Assembly (NCBI GenBank): GCA_965644295.1
Contig: CBFFRP010000288.1
Coordinates: 186,001-250,000 of the forward strand
Length of the DNA stretch: 64,000 nucleotides
Source of the DNA: Paraphysomonas bandaiensis
Lineage: Eukaryota > Chrysophyceae
Reading direction: 5' to 3'
Shown here: one piece after another, positions 53,681 through 64,000 of the stretch
How the letters are laid out: every line of letters begins with the position of its first letter
Numbering within the stretch: position 1 is the stretch's first letter
Notes under the pieces: model-generated
Database searches by the model: none
Told to the model about the DNA's origin: nothing
What the model saw: the letters and a program-made list of their open reading frames with translations, nothing else
Translations under genes and position numbers: made by a program

Positions 53681-54372
53681 TCAATGAGGCCTGTACATAA
53701 AGTCTGGCAATCCACGGGGTGGGTTCGGCTTCGACGATTCACCATCTGTCAGAGCATCAAGCATACGAACTTTTATCCGATCGACAATTTCAGTGTTTTT
53801 GGTTCGAAGCCACACCTCCAATTTAATGTTACTCTTGGTTTTATAGGTAACTCTGCAACCACAAATTTCATCTCCTTCATCTATAGTCTCGGCAATGAGC
53901 CCGAGAACGAGATTTTCCCAGTACACATCAGCAAGGTCTATATTTCGTGAGTGTCTGTACACCAACTCGGAGCCAGCAGCATTAACGGGGTCTTCCCACT
54001 CTGGGCGAATACCTTTCTTGAACACACAAAACCCTCCAATAGACTTTACGCCATTATCTTTAGCAGATTTGTCACTTGATGACTTCTCAGCCGCCAGTTC
54101 ACTGCACAGAGAGTGTTATATACACATGTATATATATATACATATATATAAACACATAACATAGAGATAAACATGTAAAAATAATCACCTGAGTCTTGGA
54201 ATAAAAGACCAGTACTTCCAGAAGTCTTCTACAGTATTAAACTCACATAATTCATCACCAGTTCCATAGGAGCCCTGTGACATACTGTTAACCCTGTATA
54301 TGATAGATAAACAACACTAACCGATGCAGTTTGTACCCACAAAACCCAAGTATTTTGCAATGGATGTGTCAT
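53681..54372 (-). CDS. eIF4E family cap-binding protein, class II (4EHP-like)
   Basis: Exons 54322-54372, 54189-54274 and 53681-54101 give 185 residues. The start MTHPLQNTWVLWVQTASGSY corresponds to the HPL...W.LW opening of eIF4E, then FNTVEDFWKYWSFIPRLSEL (helix 1, W73 equivalent), CVFKKGIRPEWEDPVN (W102/E103 cap-binding pair) and YWENLVLGLIAETIDEGDEICG (class-defining strand-helix). The position equal to mammalian Trp56 is Tyr in SGSYGTG, as in 4EHP/eIF4E2 class II members, which often repress rather than drive translation. The N-terminus is very short, so almost nothing precedes the core. It binds the mRNA 5' cap in the cytoplasm. Introns are 47 and 87 bp. Confidence 0.9.
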
Positions 54373-54589
54373 AGTATGTTTCTTGATATTTCAGTTGAGT
54401 TGTAGTAAATAGATGGCAAGCCAGTGAATTAAGTGGTATGATAACCACTATGCTGTGAGGTCATAACCATAACCCATATGCTTGGACACTATTGGCTGAG
54501 TATACGGACATATACACTGTATATTCTGCGAACTGGAATTGCATTTCCATATTCTGCTGTATACATACTGCTGTATGGTAAACAAACGT

Positions 54590-54611
54590 ACCTACCTACC
54601 TACCTACCTAC

Positions 54612-54642
<31 letters not shown>

Positions 54643-55717
54643 CATACATACATACATACATACATACATACATACATACATACATACATACATACATACA
54701 TACATACATACATACATACATACATACATACATACATACATACATACATACATACATACATACATACATACATACATACATACATACATACATACATACA
54801 TACATACATACATACACATACATACATACATACATACTTACATAAATAAATACATAAATACATACATACAAAAATACATACATACATACATACATACATA
54901 CATACATACATACATACATACATACATACATACATACATACATACATACATACATACATACATACATACATACATACATACATACATACATACATACATA
55001 CATACATACATACATACATACATACATACATACATACATACATACATACATACATACATACATACATACATACATACATACATACATACATACATACATA
55101 CATACATACATACATACATACATACATACATACATACATACATACATACATACATACATACATACATACATACATACATACATACATACATACATACATA
55201 CATACATACATACATACATACATACATACATACATACATACATACATACATACATACATACATACATACATACATACATACATACATACATACATACATA
55301 CATACATACATACATACATACATACATACATACATACATACATACATACATACATACATACATACATACATACATACATACATACATACATACATACATA
55401 CATACATACATACATACATACATACATACATACATACATACATACATACATACATACATACATACATACATACATACATACATACATACATACATACATA
55501 CATACATACATACATACATACATACATACATACATACATACATACATACATACATACATACATACATACATACATACATACATACATACATACATACATA
55601 CATACATACATACATACATACATACATACATACATACATACATACATACATACATACATACATACATACATACATACATACATACATACATACATACATA
55701 CATACATACATACATAC
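54590..55717. repeat. About 1.1-kb CATA array with CCTA leader
   Basis: Six CTAC units (54590-54611) grade into about 275 CATA units, interrupted only near 54810-54875 by CACA, CTTA, AATA and AAAA variants. From about 54876 to 55717 the array appears perfect for about 840 bp. Long YIHT/YVCM frames are artefacts. It lies between divergent eIF4E and lipase genes. Confidence 0.98.
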
Positions 55718-55791
55718 GCATTGGATAGATACTTTAGTAGAATTAGATGCATTGATTAGAATAGAACGAATTCTGATGCACTGGATCAAGT

Positions 55792-56862
55792 ATGATATCT
55801 CTCCACCACCGCAGTATCAGTGTATCTGTATTCCTTCAGACAGTGTACTGTATGAGCAGCATCTCATCATCTTCAGCTAGGAGTCAGAGTGGTCATTTAG
55901 TGGTATTAAGTCACGGTATACCACACATACATACACACATACATGCATATATATATCCCCATAAGTTATTTCTGTAATATATGAACTCGTTATCAGGGCT
56001 AATGGGTACCTCACATGATCTGGAATATCTCAGTGGGAGATTACAGGCATCTGGTTGTATTGTACTACAATCTAAAGCGAATGAGATGTTACGGTCTCTG
56101 AATGGTATTAATGAGGGGGGAAGACTACTAGCAGATGAAATAGAAACAGCTACTAAGTCAATAGATCTCAAGCGTATATCAATTGTAGGGAATAGTTTGG
56201 GAGGGTTATATGCTCGATATGCAGTGAACTGCCTGTATAACAACTACGATGGCACTGTAGCAGGATTATCACCTCATTGTTTTATTACTATTGCAACACC
56301 ACATTTAGGCATACGTGACTTCACTTATATTAATCTTCCACTTCCACTTAAAGAGGCGTTGTCGTTTGCTCTTCACACGACGGGAAGGGACCTAATGCTG
56401 GGTGGTGATAGACTAGATCCTCGTGAAGGCATCATATATCGTATGGCAACCTCAGAATCTTTTTTGTTACCTCTCAGAGCTTTTAAAAAGCGTCGAGCTT
56501 ATGCAAATGTGGACAAAGATTTTGTAGTCCCACTTGCTACAGCAGCCTTTATTTCTGTCGACCAAGCTAATAAACTAAGAGAGAAGTATACCACAAAATT
56601 TGGAATAGTAGAAGAGATGGCCATCCCAAGTAGTCCTGATTATACCTTATCTCAATCAGATAATGTAGTCAACGATATGATTTTATCCTTAGATTCGTGT
56701 GGATGGGATAAGACACTGGTACACTTCAATACGAAAATACCATCTGCTCATAACAAAATCAGCGCACTTCGAAGAGGCCCGCAGTGGATATCGGATATGC
56801 TTGGATTCTCCGAAGGAATGTATGTCATGGACCATGCTGCGAGATATATAACAACCCCGTGA
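55792..56862 (+). CDS. DUF676-type serine esterase/lipase
   Basis: Exons 55792-55915 and 55997-56862, with an 81-bp intron, give 329 residues; an internal ATG at 55852 is an alternative start. The alpha/beta-hydrolase order is clear: HLVVLSHGLMGTSHDLEYL (oxyanion HG), ISIVGNSLGGLYARYA (nucleophile elbow G-N-S-L-G, Ser108), ITIATPHLGI, and NVDKDFVVPLATA for the probable catalytic Asp; the His is likely in the C-terminal part (AHNKIS or MDHAA). DUF676 proteins are lipases and esterases such as the yeast ROG1 family, acting on membrane lipids. No secretion signal is evident. The intron sits exactly at the conserved HG motif, and only splicing restores it. Confidence 0.88.
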
Positions 56863-58121
56863 TATATATATATTTTCTTGTTGTATATAGAATTACGATT
56901 GGGATCTATTATTCAACCTAGTCAACTATTTGGTGTAATTTCCGAGTCATACCAAAATTGGTGTACAAACCTAGTCAAGTAGTTGAAAAACCTAGTCACT
57001 TGATAATTCATATTTTGAGTTTACAATGACTAGGTGTTTTTGGTTGTAGGATATACAGTAAAGAGTAAATGCTTATCTAGCTTGACTAGTTAGTCCATAT
57101 TCCATATAGTTACTAAGCCGGTGCAGATTTTTAACGCCTATTGCTAATAATAAGACTTTTAATATATAGGGTATTCACCTAGTCAAAAATAATAAGTTTC
57201 ACTCAAACATGGGAGCATACTCTAGCCATCAATTAATGAAAATGCAACCATCGTACACATGCAATACATTACATTGTATATATTGCAATATATTGTAATT
57301 GTATTGTTGAGCCTGTTTAAAATCTCCATCAATAGTATTGTTGGAACGCTATCTATCAATAGTATTACAATATATTGTTTCCTAGCCCTGCATTACATTT
57401 CATCTTTGCAATCAAAGGATTGGGCAGTTTCTCGTGACCAAGTCCGGTGAAAATCTGCACCAGCTTAGTAACTATATGTAGTTGTAATTATAATTTTGAC
57501 TGAGTTATTTTTTGTGAATAATGAATTCCCATCAATATATCAGGTTTTGGTATCACCTCGACTTTAGGTAAGAATATATTAAACTGAGATATATTCTAAA
57601 ATATATTAATTGTGTTGGAGTACGTATGGTTCTCTAAGAGAGTACTGTAGAATACGTTAAATACAATGTGAAAAACAGTAATACGTAGTCAATAGTCAAA
57701 GATGCTATATAGCTATAACTGTGAAACTGAAGTATTATATCATGGCGATCAAGATACGGAAGTTGAGCAGTGGTTGACATGACCGAAATAATTTATCATG
57801 TTGTTGACATGTGTTACATGACTACATACACAATTGTGTATACAATTATAATAATATAATCTACCTAGTTTGATTAACTTTAACTTCTCTTAGAACGATC
57901 TTCATTGTCTGAAAATGAAAATGGTCAATAGTCAATAAATTGGTGAACTGGCCAAAATTTCCATCAATATTGTTACTCTTAAGCTAGCTCACGATATATT
58001 ATATATTATAGTAGATAGTAGATACTATATAGAGCTACTACATACATACGAAGAGCTTGTTAACTACCAGTATCATAATCATAAAAACAGTGGAATATAT
58101 GTCAAAAATTAAAGTGTACCT
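56863..58121. repeat. Repeat-rich intergenic region
   Basis: CCTAGTCA motifs cluster at about 56925-57035, and a TAGCTTGACTAGT copy lies at 57079-57091. The MITE at 57103-57478 follows. At 57743-57766 is a copy of ATGGCGAT.AAGATACGGAAGTT, also at about 29990. No gene is supported. Confidence 0.6.
57103..57478. mobile_element. 376-bp MITE with about 29-bp terminal inverted repeats
   Basis: Left end CATATAGTTACTAAGCCGGT (57103 on, continuing GCAGATTTTT) is the reverse complement of the right end (57450-57478, ...CACCAGCTTAGTAACTATATG) with one mismatch. The interior is AT-rich and non-coding and includes ACGCCTATTGCTAATAATAA, a motif dispersed elsewhere. The target duplication is unclear. Confidence 0.85.
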
Positions 58122-58289
58122 ATGATGACTGCAGTCGCCAATGGCGTTCATATTAAAAGTTTGAAGAAAGGTAAGAATTGAAAGAACTTAATTTAATTTA
58201 CAGTAACCAGAGCATCGAAAGATCAAAGTACATATTTTTCTTTTACTGTTGTAGCGATGACAGCAACTACTCCTCATACAGCAATATAA
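58122..58289 (+). CDS. Candidate two-exon small protein (speculative)
   Basis: ATG at 58122 gives MMTAVANGVHIKSLKK before a donor GTAAGAA at 58171. After a possible 33-bp intron the frame continues VTRASKDQSTYFSFTVVAMT and ends after 44 residues in total. There is no homology that I recognise. Included only because a consensus donor follows a plausible N-terminus. Confidence 0.2.
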
Positions 58290-59488
58290 TCGAACAGATC
58301 TTCTTACACCATTAAAAAATTTTGTTAAAGATATCGAACATACGGTATTGAAGACAGCATAATACTTACATCGCTATATATTACTTCACAACACCCTCTA
58401 AAGTTCGGATGAAGGATGAAACTGTGAGTACAAAATAACTTATTTCGACCATTGTTGAAATACATATGGTGTGGCGCTTTTTAGACCCCATATTTAACGG
58501 ACTCCTATTGCTATCTGCGGTAAAGCTGTCAATACAACGAATAAAGGCTTTCAATGTAATAATAATGAGTAGTAAGATAAATACCTATGTAACACTATAA
58601 ATAAATATACTGACTATATGCACTACGTATAATACTGCTATAATATTGCAGTGGGGAGCTATATGCGCTTCGGTGGGCGAGCTAATTACAGATGTGCGAG
58701 TCGCTTGGGATGTCGGTGAGCTACGGTAAACTCTACCATCACCACGATTTTTACTGTTAAGTAAAGGTCATATCATGTCGCGGGCGCGCTTTGTGTAGAG
58801 GATGAATACTCAACTGCCAGACTAATATGCAGTAGAGTAAAAGCAAATTGTCGCAATGGGAGAGAGCACAATAGACAAACTGTAGATCGGGTTGCTGACG
58901 TAATACTTCCAAGAGTAAAATGGGTGAGATGCAGATAGTCATAACTTGCTGTGTAAATTGAATCATCTGTCGTGATAATGATGACCCAACACGTCACTAC
59001 CGAAATATCCAATAATGCAAGCCTTGCGTAGAGTACAGTACATATGCACTACGCTCACTAGCGGGGTAATAGTAGCGCCCGGAGCAGCCAATGCCACCCA
59101 CAGCACAACAGTGTTGGACTGAACGATAGCATATATACTACTACCGAGCAGTTCGGATAGATTATTTCTTCCATTAATTTTACCAATTCTCCAAGGACTC
59201 AACCATGAAATTAGATTTACCGTCACCGTGAGCCACGATTATGCAAGAATAAGGAGCCAGAAAGGTAATCGGAAACTACTTTTCACAAATGTTTCTCGCC
59301 CACCACATATAGCCCGTATATATTTTGAAACATATATATAAATATATATATGTGTAATAAAATTGACAAAAAGTAAAAATACCAAAAACAATTCAGAGAC
59401 AAACATACGTAGAAACATACACTATTAGGTCCATATACTCCACATAGTATGTAAATTTATACAATGTGGGGTTTACCTGTTGAAAAAG
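58290..59488. other. Intergenic, no gene recognised
   Basis: About 1.2 kb. Minus-strand open frames at 58757-59012 and 58963-59226 show no domain or splice logic. The 3' UTR of the PHD gene lies at the right end. Confidence 0.45.
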
Positions 59489-61398
59489 TTATTTCGGGAG
59501 AAGTCCAGTCGCCATCAACATAGCGTACAGGTCGGTGGCATCCATTTTATCCTTGTCCTTCGAACTAGGTTGTGGTTTTACAGGAGCTCCATTGGGCTGC
59601 GGCTTAGCAGGAGCACTATTAGATTGATATTTTACAGGAGAACCATTGGTTTGTGGCCTTCCATATGCACCATTGGATTGCGGCTTAACAGGAGCACCGT
59701 TATGTTGTGATTTCCGCATCTCTCCTGTGGGGTTCGGTCTCGAGTTCAACGAAGACGCGGTTATTTTTTGACCTTGCTGATTGCCAAAATGGCCATGGCC
59801 ATTGTGAATAACACCTCCATGGAACCCACCTCTATGTGAGGCCATATTCCCCATCCCGTTCCGCTCAGGCATGTGTCCCATGTGGTGAGGGTCACACGAA
59901 AGACCTCTACCCCCACCAAAATTGTGAAAAGGCTCTCCTTTGACACCAGCACCTATGTAATTGTGTGGAGGGGAAAGACGTGGAGGGGGAGCCGACACAG
60001 ACGCCAGAAGCTGCTCCGTACGACTCAATGGCGCGTTGTGTACCGCATGTCGAACCTGATGTGTCGGGGGAGGTCCTCGCCCTGCAAACGGGGCGAAAGC
60101 AGGCTGTACTGGAAACGATTCAGTACGATGCCTTTTGAAAGCAGGCTCGGAGGGAGCAGAAAACAAATGACTCAGCAGAGCCGTGGTGCGCATCAAGCCA
60201 CCTCCGCTAGCACCCACCGAGGGACCAGCATTCCGCAATGCACCCAAAAGGGCGTCTGTCCGGCTCATACCTTCTGGCATTCGATAACCCAGGGGTGGGG
60301 CCCGATGTCTCATCTCGATCTCCTGATTCTGTAGGTCCGTTGACCAATCAAATCGCCTCCTCCGACGCGCTTCATTATGCCTCTTTAGGTTAAATGATGG
60401 GGAAGACGACATTGCTTGGGACTTCCAAGAAGCAGGTGACTGCTTATGTATTGAACTAAAATCGTTTCCAACGTCACCAGAGTAATCCTGTTGGCGCGGC
60501 ACTTGGCGCTTCATTGGTACAATATCACTGGCGCGTATATCACTTTCCTTATCGAGGCGTTCCTTTTCCGCCCGTGCTGCCCGCTGTCTCTCAAGGTATT
60601 CCTCTGCCGCCAAACGTTGAGCAGTTCTTGCCGACCCCAGCCGCTGGATATCTGCCGATAGATGTCCTGATGCTTCCTCTTCTTCTTCAGAAGGAAGCCA
60701 ACTATTCCCCATTCCAGGGAGAGATAACGAGGCTCGGGTCACACTTGCCGGCTGATTAGATGCCAAGCCGTTCTGGGAATCCCAATTAGTACTTTAGACA
60801 ATAGACCATAAAAACATACCTTTTTCTCAAGTCGCTCAAGAATATCCTTCGAAATCTCCGGCCAAATCTCCTCCTCTTGAGTGTGTTTGATACACAAAAA
60901 CAACCCCTCTGCCAGAACATGCACATCCCTGGGCCTGTGTTTAATATCATAGGCTTTGGGACAGCGGAAACATCGCCATAGTGTACTGCGTTTGGTGGAA
61001 TCGACCACACGATCACCACAAGTATCACACACATGTAGCTTACAAACAAAATCATTGCAATCAGATGATACTGAAACACAATTTGAATGATAAAATTTTC
61101 CACAATGTGATACACTGCATTTTATTAATTCACTCTCTATACCAAACTCACAGCATGCAAAACATCTCTGTATACCACAGTAACAATCACTGCATACAAA
61201 TGGTTCATCTTCTGGTATATCTTCTTCATGTAATCCAATACATTTAGGATGAAATGAACGATAACATCTTCCATCACAACATATCATTTCACCACTTATT
61301 TTACATACAGCACATACAGGATCACTGTAATCATCAAGAATCTCTTTATTATCATGAATAATAGAGGTAGAGACCTCACAAGATGATGTGTTTGCCAT
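59489..61398 (-). CDS. Tandem PHD-finger protein with repeated Arg-Thr-x-x-Leu-Leu motifs
   Basis: Exons 60820-61398 and 59489-60772, with a 47-bp intron, give 620 residues. PHD1 (29-72) is VCAVCKISGEMICCDGRCYR...FHPKCIGL...FVCSDC. A second finger (79-120, CFACCEFGIESELIKC..CGKFYHSNC) and a third zinc cluster (124-172, CDTCGDRV...WRCFRCPKAY...FLCIKH) follow, the triple arrangement of EDM2/NSD-type chromatin readers. PHD fingers read histone tails in the nucleus. The C-terminal two-thirds is disordered, with a coiled segment (AEEYLERQRAARAEKERLDK) and an RRRRR run. It holds three related short motifs (SRTDALLGALRNA about 363, MRTTALLSHLFSA about 387, SRTEQLLASVSAP about 443) and a similar C-terminus (ATDLYAMLMATGLL). 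A 10-residue NGAPVKPQ.. repeat precedes the end. No catalytic domain. Confidence 0.82.
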
Positions 61399-63126
61399 AT
61401 GGGGTATGTATGTGCTGTGGTTATATATATATATATGTTTTAATAATTATGAATATTTCTATATGAAAATCACGCTTATATACCATCATGTGTACTATTC
61501 ATACATACACAGCAAGTGTTTGTATTCTTTATATATATATATAGTTAAAGGCAACTGACATATAGATACACAGGCATACGACTGCTGTATGTATACTATA
61601 CAGCATGCAGCAAATGGCTGGCTGGTAGTTGAAGTATCATTCTTTTCAAATACAGTGCCGTCTTGTACGTACAGCAGAACTATCATTCTATATACAGCGG
61701 TATACAGCCATACACAAGAGTATAAACATTTTCTGCACATGTGGAATTATCTCCAGTTACAGTCCAAACAAGTGATAGCTACATAGAAATTGCAGTATTC
61801 GACACAGATGTTCAAGAGCAATGATAACAATGATAAGAAGACAACTTTGTTTTGTAGGGTTATAAGTTACGTGTTTAATCCACATGTTTTGTGGAAGCTG
61901 GATGCTAAAGTACTTCACACTGTCCCCTATCTATGATCTCAAAGAAAGCGAGCACAAGAGAGGGAGGAAATATGATATTACAAGTAAAAAAGCAAAAATA
62001 GTATCATATATAGTCAAATCTGGAACCCAACTGTCATCTAGCTATTGCCAGCATCCTTATGATACACACTGAAGCTGCTATATCCGTTTCCTCTTTATCA
62101 TGCGCACAACAATGAATGATTCCACAGCTCGAACGTAACATTTTACATAAAGCATATAACGTTAATGCTCCTGTTCAACTGTTTGATCAGTAACATGCTA
62201 TACTGGGGCAAACTCTACGCAAAAACTACACGTGGAATAGAAGAACCCAGAGTGTGAGAGTTGTATAGTCCTGTTATATCTCAGTCTTAAACATGATACA
62301 GAGGAAAAGCTGCTATACTATATAAATATGCTATAATAAAATAATTGTTGGTGCACTGTTGTCTCACTCTTATATGTGTATTACATATGATGTACTATAC
62401 ATTGATACGCATGAAAACATGATCTATCCTGCTAATTTATGAGCTTTAAGCTAGTAACCATTGTACCAGATTTTAATCATACAAAAGCGTATATTTGATC
62501 AACAATAAAAACCAAATGAGTAGTGAATGTCTCATTATTAGCAATAGGCGTGTAAGGGTTTGAACTAATGTAAAAACAAATGAAATCAAAGTGTTATTTT
62601 AAATCAATGGTACATCTGCTTGGGGAAAGACAATTGTTTTAGAATAACTCAAAACACTAATAGCTACAGTAAAAGGCCTCCTACCACAAGTCATTGCTGA
62701 GGCTTTTTGTCGTTATTGGTACTATCATATTTATGTACATCACGCTTAACTCCTCCCTCCTCCCAAAGCAATGGCTCTAATGCTGTGTTTTTCAATATAA
62801 TTGTGTAATATAATGAGGCCACTTTCAAATGGCTGTCAATATCATATTCGAGATAGAGGATAGATTCCATTTGAACTGAATATTGAAGTTGAATGTCTAT
62901 ATTTTCCTGGTACTAATATGAGCATTCTATTGAACCCAATTCAGGACAATGAAATCACTCTTTAGAAACAAAATGGGGATAAAATTGTAACCCAATGGCT
63001 AAATAAGTGTATTACACCCTATACGTACTGGCAATCACGTCGACATCCCAGAAATGAAGTTTAATTTTACAAATCGAATAACGTCAGATAGAGGTGCTAC
63101 TTCCAAAACAAAAAAGCGTTACATTT
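61399..63126. other. Long intergenic gap
   Basis: About 1.7 kb with no supported gene. A TTATTAGCAATAGGCGT copy of the dispersed motif lies at about 62535-62551. GTATGTAT-rich and TATATA tracts occur near 61420-61550, upstream of the PHD gene. Confidence 0.5.
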
Positions 63127-63678
63127 TTAGTCATTATGAATTTTCGAACAATAATTCGACAGGGCAGAAAAAAATATTAAAAAGTTGGCAACATAAGTGC
63201 CCACACATATAATACATAAGTTGTACAAAATTTCAGCCATTATATACGCCAATGCTGTTGCTAAAACAAGGGCGAATATCGAGATGCATAGTAGCACCAG
63301 GCGAACAGAATTGAAGCGACTAGAAAGAGAATATAGACATGCTACCAAAATATAAAAAAGAATCCCTATAAAAAATCATTTAGAACAAAGCGCATGACCC
63401 TGACATAACCCACCAAACTGTGCATTAGGCTTGTCCAGTATACTGTTCTCCGATACAAGACCAAACTTCGTGAAAATTCTTGCATATTCACTTGTCAGTA
63501 CTTTCGAGCAAGATATGTGAGCTGATATATCACAAGTGGCGACATAATCTGCATCTATCCCGGCATTATACTCTATATAAACAGCGTATACGGACAATAT
63601 CAACCCTATCAATACACCCGAAAACAGACATGAAATTTCCCATTTTTTAGAGGAAAATATACAAGAGGTGGCCGACAT
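63127..63678 (-). CDS. Vitamin K epoxide reductase (VKOR) family protein
   Basis: Exons 63414-63678 and 63127-63365, with a 48-bp intron, give 167 residues, the VKORC1 size. Features are a first TM (ISCLFSGVLIGLILSVYAVY), the lumenal loop cysteine pair CDISAHISC (Cys49, Cys57), the conserved KPNAQFGILFYIL, two further hydrophobic helices, and the redox motif CIIC (Cys139-Cys142) in the last TM. VKOR passes electrons from protein disulfide formation to quinone or vitamin K in the ER membrane. In protists it more likely supports oxidative protein folding than gamma-carboxylation; that is inference. Splicing at G|GTGGGT restores the conserved QFG-I-L-F-Y segment. Confidence 0.93.
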
Positions 63679-63763
63679 TTCGGTGATGCAAACTAGAGGT
63701 GAAAATAGGTGCAGCTCTCGTGAAGCACCAGCTGATACTTAAGAAGAAGAAGGAAAGAAGAAT

Positions 63764-64000
63764 TGTATGTATGTATGTATGTATGTATGTATGTATGTAT
63801 GTATGTATGTATGTATGTATGTATGTATGTATGTATGTATGTATGTATGTATGTATGGGTGTATGTATGTATGTATGTATGTATGTATGTATGTATGTAT
63901 GTATGTATGTATGTATGTATGTATGTATGTATGTATGTATGTATGTATGTATGTATGTATGTATGTATGTATGTATGTATGTATGTATGTATGTATGTAT
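63764..64000. repeat. TATG/GTAT tetranucleotide array, runs off window
   Basis: About 59 copies of GTAT with one variant (GGGTGTAT near 63857) continue to the window end, 85 bp upstream of the VKOR start. It is the same motif as the CATA arrays but on the opposite strand. Confidence 0.97.

Noticed and set aside
1-64000. tRNA, rRNA and CRISPR search by eye
   Set aside because: No cloverleaf with B-box, no rRNA core sequence and no regularly spaced direct repeat with unique spacers was recognised.

Overview
This is nuclear DNA of an intron-rich unicellular eukaryote. Gene models close in frame only when many short GT-AG introns are removed (mostly 44-70 bp, extremes 33 and 220 bp). Genes are compact, on both strands, and often divergent. 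A TTLL9-like tubulin glutamylase suggests cilia or flagella; SEC11, a Rab C-terminus, class II eIF4E, VKOR, FYVE/PH/DH proteins and an SLC25A32-like carrier are all eukaryotic. I cannot assign the lineage. Genes of bacterial type (L,D-transpeptidase-like, SMc04008-like/DUF1244) would fit a free-living or osmotrophic protist, but that is inference.

Layout. 1-12.5 kb: end of a Rab GTPase, a small secreted/membrane protein (-), a 1,528-residue TTLL9-type protein in eight exons (+), a nine-exon SLC25A32-type carrier (-), a 1-kb CATA tetranucleotide array, and a four-exon unknown gene (+). 12.5-21 kb: a repeat island, a divergent DUF1244/DUF3605 pair, then a 3.77-kb almost perfect palindrome carrying two identical head-to-head MULE transposase copies. 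21-31 kb: C2-ankyrin protein (-), intronless secreted protein (+), secreted peptidoglycan-binding/L,D-transpeptidase-like protein (-), intronless orphan with GC-rich codons (+), four-pass membrane protein (-). 31.3-35.7 kb: a complete pogo/Tc1-type transposon with matching terminal inverted repeats and a TA duplication; an internally deleted relative lies at 39.2-39.8 kb. 36-46 kb: a four-TM + PH-domain protein (+), SEC11 signal peptidase (-), NADP-type glutamate dehydrogenase (-), a tail-anchored GST-like protein (+) and a mitochondrial-type succinate-semialdehyde dehydrogenase (-). 46.8-51.1 kb: a very large signalling protein (+). 53.7-64 kb: class II eIF4E (-), a second CATA array, a DUF676-type lipase (+), a repeat-rich gap with a MITE, a tandem PHD protein (-), VKOR (-) and a third tetranucleotide array at the window edge.

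The most unusual item is the 1,381-residue protein at 46849-51104. It joins SH3, DH-PH, a second degenerate DH plus PH, FYVE, eleven perfect-period proline repeats, and a C-terminus with the order and hallmarks of a WASP-type WH2-central-acidic (WCA) Arp2/3 activator. If correct, one polypeptide would combine Rho GTPase activation, phosphoinositide membrane targeting, profilin binding and actin nucleation. The second most unusual item is the 1,851-bp inverted duplication of the MULE.

Metabolically, glutamate dehydrogenase and SSADH are 2.4 kb apart and touch the same glutamate/GABA/2-oxoglutarate node, but no glutamate decarboxylase or GABA transaminase is seen here. No rRNA, tRNA or CRISPR was recognised.
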